This document shows, in pieces, positions 59,954 through 64,000 of a DNA stretch of 64,000 bases. The stretch is from Methylacidimicrobium sp. AP8 (lineage in GTDB: Bacteria > Verrucomicrobiota > Verrucomicrobiia > Methylacidiphilales > Methylacidiphilaceae). The position numbers were made by a program, and so were the translations under genes. The stretch covers positions 434,001 to 498,000 of the forward strand of contig NZ_LR797830.1 in assembly GCF_903064525.1 (NCBI RefSeq). Reading direction: 5' to 3'. The number at the start of each line of letters is the position of its first letter. Positions within the stretch are counted from its first letter, which is position 1. The notes beneath the pieces were generated by a model. It searched no databases. It was not told where the DNA came from and worked only from the letters and a program-made list of their open reading frames with translations.

Positions 59954-61000
59954 CTATGAGGAGGATAGGCTGTCAAGGATTTTCTTGGCGGCGGCCCGGA
60001 AGGCCCGGCTCGACGGGCGATCCGGCTCGGTGAGGACGATGGGGGCGCCCAAGTCGCCCGCCTCGCGGATCGCGATCTCCAAGGGAATCTCGCCCAGGAA
60101 GGGAACGCCGATCCGCTCGGCTTCCCGGCGGCCGCCGCCGGCTCCGAAGATCTCGTAGCGGCGTTGATCGTTCGGACAGAGAAAGTAGCTCATGTTTTCG
60201 AGGATGCCGAGGAGGGGGACGTTGACCTTCTGGAACATGCCGACCGCCTTCCGGGCGTCGATCAAGGCGACTTCCTGAGGGGTCGTCACCACCACCGCAC
60301 CCGCGAGGCGGACGGTCTGCACGATGGTCAGCTGGATGTCTCCGGTTCCGGGCGGCAGGTCGAGGAGGAGAACGTCGAGGTCGCCCCATTCGACGTTCCG
60401 GAGAAACTCCTGGGTGTAGCGGGTGACGAGCGGCCCGCGGAGGACGGCCGGTTGATTCTCGTCGAGCAGCAGCCCCATGCTCATCATCCGCAGGCCGAAG
60501 CGCTCGACCGGCACCAGGCGCTGCTCGGCCGTGACCCGGGGCGGCTCGTGGGTGCCGAGCATCAGGGGGATGCTCGGGCCGTAGATGTCGCAGTCGCAGA
60601 GGCCGACGGCGCCCGCCCCTTCCTTTTGGAGCGCGATCGCCAGGTTGGCGGCGACGGTCGACTTGCCGACCCCGCCCTTCCCGCTGGCGACGGCGATGAT
60701 ATGGCGGGCCGAGGGGCCGGCGGTCTCCTTGGCGCGCGCGGGTCCGGGACCGGAGGTGGAGACGGCTACCTCCACGTGCGTCACGCCGGGAAGCCCGGAA
60801 AGGCGCTCCCGCACCTGCTCCTCGAGCTGCGCGCGGATGCGGGGGTCGGTCGTCGTGAGCTCCATCCGGACGGAGATCGCACCGTTGTCGACCGCGACTT
60901 CCTTGACGAGGCCGAAGGAGACGATGTCTCGGCTGAAGCCGGGGTATTTGACCTGTCGGAGCTGCTGGCGGATGACTTCGGCTGTAATCGGTTCTGCCAT
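59954..61000 (-). CDS. mrp: Mrp/ApbC-type iron-sulfur carrier P-loop ATPase
   Basis: 348 residues. Residues about 1-85 are a MIP18/DUF59 domain (EVIRQQLRQVKYPGFSRDIV, PGVTHVEVAVST). The ATPase follows with the deviant Walker A ASGKGGVGKSTVAANLAIAL (about 108-127), GLCDCDIYGPSIPLMLGTHE, LLLDLPPGTGDIQLTIVQTV and VTTPQEVALIDARKAVGMFQ. The usual C-terminal cluster-binding CPxC is here ENMSYFLCPNDQRRYEIFGA, with only the first Cys kept. Family members bind and transfer Fe-S clusters. ATG at 61000 preceded by AGAAGG, the same leader arrangement as ppa. Confidence 0.93.
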   Translation of the reverse strand: MAEPITAEVIRQQLRQVKYPGFSRDIVSFGLVKEVAVDNGAISVRMELTTTDPRIRAQLEEQVRERLSGLPGVTHVEVAVSTSGPGPARAKETAGPSARHIIAVASGKGGVGKSTVAANLAIALQKEGAGAVGLCDCDIYGPSIPLMLGTHEPPRVTAEQRLVPVERFGLRMMSMGLLLDENQPAVLRGPLVTRYTQEFLRNVEWGDLDVLLLDLPPGTGDIQLTIVQTVRLAGAVVVTTPQEVALIDARKAVGMFQKVNVPLLGILENMSYFLCPNDQRRYEIFGAGGGRREAERIGVPFLGEIPLEIAIREAGDLGAPIVLTEPDRPSSRAFRAAAKKILDSLSSS

Positions 61001-61302
61001 AAAACCTTCTGTGGGCTCCGGGTGCCGCGGCGAAAGGGAGCATGCGCCGGGGGCGGCTCGGGGACGCTCTTGGCCGCGGCGCGGGCCGCGGTTTCCCTGA
61101 GGCCGGCTCCCGCTTCAGGGAAAATGGGCTTGTCCGGCTCGGTCTCCTTGGCGTTTTATCATTGCCGTATGTCTTTGGACTCCTCCGGTCGAACTCCTAC
61201 GGGGTCGCCAGTAGCCAAGCCCATTTCCGGCGGCTCGGCGACAAAAAAATAACGAGAGCCTCCACCGAACTCTTACCGGGGCGCGGCTTCCCGCGCGCAT
61301 CT
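61001..61302. other. Divergent intergenic region between mrp and namZ
   Basis: About 300 bases, no gene seen. The mrp side holds its AGAAGG leader. Bases 61120-61239 are copy B of the dispersed 120-base repeat; the last 60 bases before namZ contain AAAAAAATAACGAGAG. A promoter for namZ is expected here but no clear -35/-10 pair stands out. Confidence 0.6.
61120..61239. repeat. Dispersed 120-base repeat, copy B
   Basis: Same length as copy A at 35861-35980 and alignable with only small gaps. Its ends AAATGGGCTTG (61122-61132) and CAAGCCCATTT (61216-61226) are perfectly complementary over 11 bases, enclosing 83 bases. Unlike copy A it is not flanked by the CTAG/ATTTCTCAC terminal repeats. It sits in the presumed leader of namZ, 63 bases before the ATG. 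Confidence 0.6.
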
Positions 61303-62657
61303 ATGGAGCGATTCGTCCTCTTTTCGATCGGCTTCCTCCTCCTACTATCGGCTCTGCCCTGCGCCTTGCAAGCCGCGGCTGTCGTCGACCTGGGGGTCGA
61401 CGTATTGGCCAGGCATCAGTTCGGCGAGCTCCAGGGGAAGCGGGTCGGGCTGATCACCAACGCTTCGGGAGTCAACAAGAACGGGGTCTCGACCCTCGAT
61501 CTGCTGCTCCATGCTCCGGGAGTGCGCTTGACGGCGATCTTCGCCCCGGAGCACGGGCTCTATGGAACGGCCTGGGCGGGAGAAAAGGTCGATTCTCTGC
61601 GTGAGCCGCGGAGCGGCCTGCCGATCTACTCCCTCTACGGGGAGACCTGGAAGCCGACGCCGGAGATGCTGCGGGAGGTCGATATCCTGGTCTACGACGT
61701 GCAGGATATCGGCTGCCGGAGCTACACCTACATCAGCACGCTCGGGCTTGCCATGGAGGCGGCCGCGGAAAACGACAAGGACTTTTGCGTCCTCGACCGC
61801 CCGAACCCGCTCGGAGGCCTCCGGAGCGAAGGCATGCCCCTGGATTCCCGCTTCCGCTCCTTTGTCGGCGAGTGGGACGTTCCGTATGTGTACGGGCTGA
61901 CCGCCGGTGAGCTGGCGAGGATGATCGCCGGGGAGGAATGGATCAGCAAGCGGCCGCGGTTGACGGTCGTGGCCATGAACGGCTGGCGTCGCGATATGCT
62001 CTGGGAGGATACGGGCCTTCTCTGGGTTCCCCCCTCCCCCAACATTCCCGAGCCGCAGAGCGCCTTCCACTACGTCCTCACGGGGCTGCTGGGCGAACTG
62101 AGCGGGGTCAACAACGGGGTCGGCACGCCGCTGCCGTTCGCCTTGGCCGGCTCACCGGCTCTCGATCCCTACGCTTTCGCGCGAGCCCTGGCGCAGTGTC
62201 GGATCCAAGGCCTCGTCTTCCTCCCCTGCCGGTACCGGCTGTTCGGAAGGGAGACGCGGAACACGGTCTATGCCGGGGTGCAGATCCATCTCCGGGATCC
62301 GCGGCGGGTGCCGCTGATCCCGGCGGCGCTGACGCTGCTGGAGGAGATCAACAAGGCGCTCAACGGCTCTCCGATCGCCGGCATGCGGGCGGAGGAATCC
62401 GCAATGTTCGACAAGCTCTGCGGCGGGGATGCGGTGCGCCTGGCCTTGCAGCAGGGCCGGTCGATCCGGGAGCTGTGGGAAAGCTGGGACTCCTATCTTG
62501 AGGAATATCGGATCCGCCGGCAAAAATATCTTCTCTATCCGGAACCGGCCGCCGAGGTCCCGGCGGCGGCCCCGGTCGTCCGGCCGCGGCGGCGGCCGCC
62601 GGCGAGCCGGTGGTGCCGAAGGCGCAGCCGGTGCCCGGATATCGAAAAGAGCCGTGA
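61303..62657 (+). pseudogene. namZ: NamZ/DUF1343 murein hydrolase, frame disturbed only at the C-terminal tail
   Basis: Exo-beta-N-acetylmuramidase family (DUF1343), about 450 residues. The ATG at 61303 begins a signal peptide (FSIGFLLLLSALPCALQAAA). Conserved regions: LQGKRVGLITNASGVNKNGV, AIFAPEHGLYGTAWAGEKVD, LPIYSLYGETWKPTPEMLRE, VDILVYDVQDIGCRSYTYIS, FCVLDRPNPLGGLRSEGMPL and WVPPSPNIPEPQSAFHYVLT. All catalytic regions are intact. Near 62580-62590 the main frame runs on into the next genes. The neighbouring frame reads AAAAAAGEPVVPKAQPVPGY and ends at TGA 62655-62657, overlapping relE by four bases. One missing C would explain this, so the gene may be functional and the change an error. 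Confidence 0.85.
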
Positions 62658-63013
62658 GCCAACCCTTCCAGGTCGTGTTCAGCAAGCCGAGCTTGGCCGA
62701 GCTCGCCGCCCTTCCCAAGGAAATCCAGCTGCAGGTGCTCGCCGAGTTCGAGGTGCTTCCGAGCGAATTGCGGGGAGGAGCCTCGGAAAAGCTTGGAACG
62801 CTCGAGCGGGAGGGCCGGAGGCTCCACCGCTTCCGGTGCCGGGATTACCGGATCTACTTTGCAGTCACCGACGCCGGGGTGCAGGTCTACCGGATCCTGC
62901 ACAAGAACACGCTCGCCGACTTTCTCTTCCGCAGCAATCTCCCCTTGGCGGAAGACGAAGAGCTGCAAAAGAGCGCGGCCTTCTGGCGGTGGATCGACGA
63001 CCGGGAGAGCTGA
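62654..63013 (+). CDS. RelE/ParE-superfamily toxin-like protein
   Basis: 119 residues from the GTG at 62654, overlapping the namZ stop (GTGA). Seen: FQVVFSKPSLAELAALPKEI, EKLGTLEREGRRLHRFRCRD and YRIYFAVTDAGVQVYRILHK, the beta-sheet core of RelE-type ribosome-dependent RNases. The C-terminal extension (LPLAEDEELQKSAAFWRWID) is longer than in typical toxins. No antitoxin gene is adjacent; upstream is namZ and downstream the convergent mdh. It may be a solitary, regulatory RelE homologue. Confidence 0.75.
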   Translation: MSQPFQVVFSKPSLAELAALPKEIQLQVLAEFEVLPSELRGGASEKLGTLEREGRRLHRFRCRDYRIYFAVTDAGVQVYRILHKNTLADFLFRSNLPLAEDEELQKSAAFWRWIDDRES

Positions 63014-63026
63014 CCTCCGCCCCCGC

Positions 63027-63953
63027 CTATCCCCCGATCCGCAGCCGGGCGACCCGGGCGGCCACACGCGCGCTGCTTGTCTGCAGCTCCCTCATCTCGT
63101 CCGCGTTGAGCGGCAGCTCGACGATCTTCTCGACTCCCCTTCGACCGAGAACGACGGGCACGCCCACGAACTGCCCGGTGATGCCGTATTGGCCGCTGCA
63201 CCAGGCCGAGCAGGGGAGAAGCCGCTTCTGATCGCGGACGATGCTTTCGACCATCTGGGCGACGGCGGCCGACGGGGCGTAGTAGGCGCTCCCCTTCTTC
63301 AGGTAGCCGACGATCTCGGCTCCGCCGCTCCGCGTCCGCTCCACGAGCTTTTGAATCCGCTCCTTGGGGAGCAGGGCTTCGATCGACACCCCGTTGACCG
63401 TGGCGAACCGGGGCAGGGGGACCATGTCGTCGCCGTGGCCTCCGAGCACCATGGCGTCGACGTCGGCTTGGGCGACGCCCAGCTCGGTGGCGAGGAAATA
63501 GCGGAAGCGGCCCGAATCGAGGATGCCGCCCATCCCGAGGATGCGCTCCTTGGGGGTGCCGACCTTCGCCGCCGTCAGATGGGTCAGGACATCGACCGGG
63601 TTGGTCACAACGATAATGATCGCCTGGGGCGCATGCTCGAGCAGGTGATCCGCGACGGAGGCAACGATGGCCGCGTTCCGCTCCAGGAGATCGTCCCGGC
63701 TCATTCCCGGCTGCCGGACGATGCCGCTGGTGATGACGGCGATGTCGGCTCCGGCGAGGTCCTCCGGATCGTTCGTCCCGGAGACGGAGGATTCGAAGCC
63801 CCAGATCGGGGCGGATTCCATCATGTCGAGAGCCTTTCCCTGCGGAAGCCCTTCGACGATGTCGTAGAGGACGACGTCGGCCAAGTTCCGCTCGACGATC
63901 CGCTGGGCTGTGGTGGCCCCGACAAATCCCGCTCCGATGATGGCAACCTTCAT
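63027..63953 (-). CDS. mdh: Malate dehydrogenase, lactate-dehydrogenase-like type
   Basis: 308 residues; interconverts malate and oxaloacetate with NAD in the TCA cycle. NAD-binding MKVAIIGAGFVGATTAQRIV, cofactor-selecting Asp in VVLYDIVEGLPQGKALDMME, substrate Arg in GIVRQPGMSRDDLLERNAAI, VTNPVDVLTHLTAAKV, GMGGILDSGRFRYFLATELG and catalytic His in AMVLGGHGDDMVPLPR. The substrate-loop RQPGMSRDDL identifies malate rather than lactate specificity. Convergent with relE (13-base gap). Confidence 0.95.
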   Translation of the reverse strand: MKVAIIGAGFVGATTAQRIVERNLADVVLYDIVEGLPQGKALDMMESAPIWGFESSVSGTNDPEDLAGADIAVITSGIVRQPGMSRDDLLERNAAIVASVADHLLEHAPQAIIIVVTNPVDVLTHLTAAKVGTPKERILGMGGILDSGRFRYFLATELGVAQADVDAMVLGGHGDDMVPLPRFATVNGVSIEALLPKERIQKLVERTRSGGAEIVGYLKKGSAYYAPSAAVAQMVESIVRDQKRLLPCSAWCSGQYGITGQFVGVPVVLGRRGVEKIVELPLNADEMRELQTSSARVAARVARLRIGG

Positions 63954-64000
63954 GACAGCTCTTTTGGCTCCCTGACGGCCTTTTGGAAAGAACTTCCGTG

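Overview
The window is GC-rich (by eye around 65%), densely coded bacterial DNA. It combines a DUF1343/NamZ-type murein hydrolase, a lone RelE-like protein, an Mrp ATPase with an N-terminal DUF59 domain, a lactate-dehydrogenase-like malate dehydrogenase, a two-partner secretion pair, and a small protein with a GKHPCPICK motif beside a TonB receptor. This mix suggests a Verrucomicrobiota member, possibly Methylacidiphilales/Methylacidimicrobium. That placement is an inference from gene content; no rRNA or other marker gene is present.

Layout. 1-2.7 kb is the 3' end of a type I-U (I-G) CRISPR-cas operon: a Csb2/Cas5-Cas6-like gene and a cas3 cut short where a decayed IS1634-family element begins (2.7-4.6 kb). 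4.6-25.4 kb is a surface-glycan cluster of large multidomain glycosyltransferases (GT2, GT4, GT8-like, GT9), FkbM-type and other methyltransferases and a sulfotransferase; several proteins fuse two or three catalytic domains. 25.6-26.6 kb holds an IS1182-like transposase wreck. 26.9-31.8 kb is a two-partner secretion locus (short TpsA, TpsB, SurA-like chaperone, lipoprotein, divergent TPR gene). Pyrophosphatase and aldehyde dehydrogenase follow. An intact IS1380-family element and a 186-bp MITE-like element are stacked at CTAG between aldehyde dehydrogenase and yceI. 36.6-41.4 kb has two more GT2 genes and a methyltransferase gene split by an IS607-type element. 41.5-45.7 kb has a membrane protein, an AT-rich divergent control region, the CPICK protein and a TonB-dependent receptor with an N-terminal excisionase-type helix-turn-helix. 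45.7-54.8 kb carries an amidase, an Mla-type lipid transport operon, mscL, glycogen phosphorylase and an ABC exporter pair. A second IS607 copy in inverted orientation occupies 54.9-57.1 kb. 57.2-64 kb holds small membrane and ankyrin proteins, mrp, namZ-relE and mdh.

How the genes work together. The glycan cluster would build, methylate and sulfate a cell-surface polysaccharide. TpsB would export the short TpsA, with the SurA-like protein as periplasmic helper. The Mla operon and its auxiliary lipoprotein would move phospholipids between the membranes. The CPICK protein and TonB receptor look like a co-regulated uptake unit.

Two themes run through the window. First, mobile DNA: at least six insertions or remnants, several breaking or abutting genes. 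Second, many single-base frame changes, mostly apparent deletions in G/C runs (csb2, a methyltransferase, a GT2 four times, a TPR gene, namZ). They may be sequencing or assembly errors or genuine decay; the sequence alone cannot decide. The most unusual single feature is the DNA-binding-domain/TonB-receptor fusion at 42,854-45,658.
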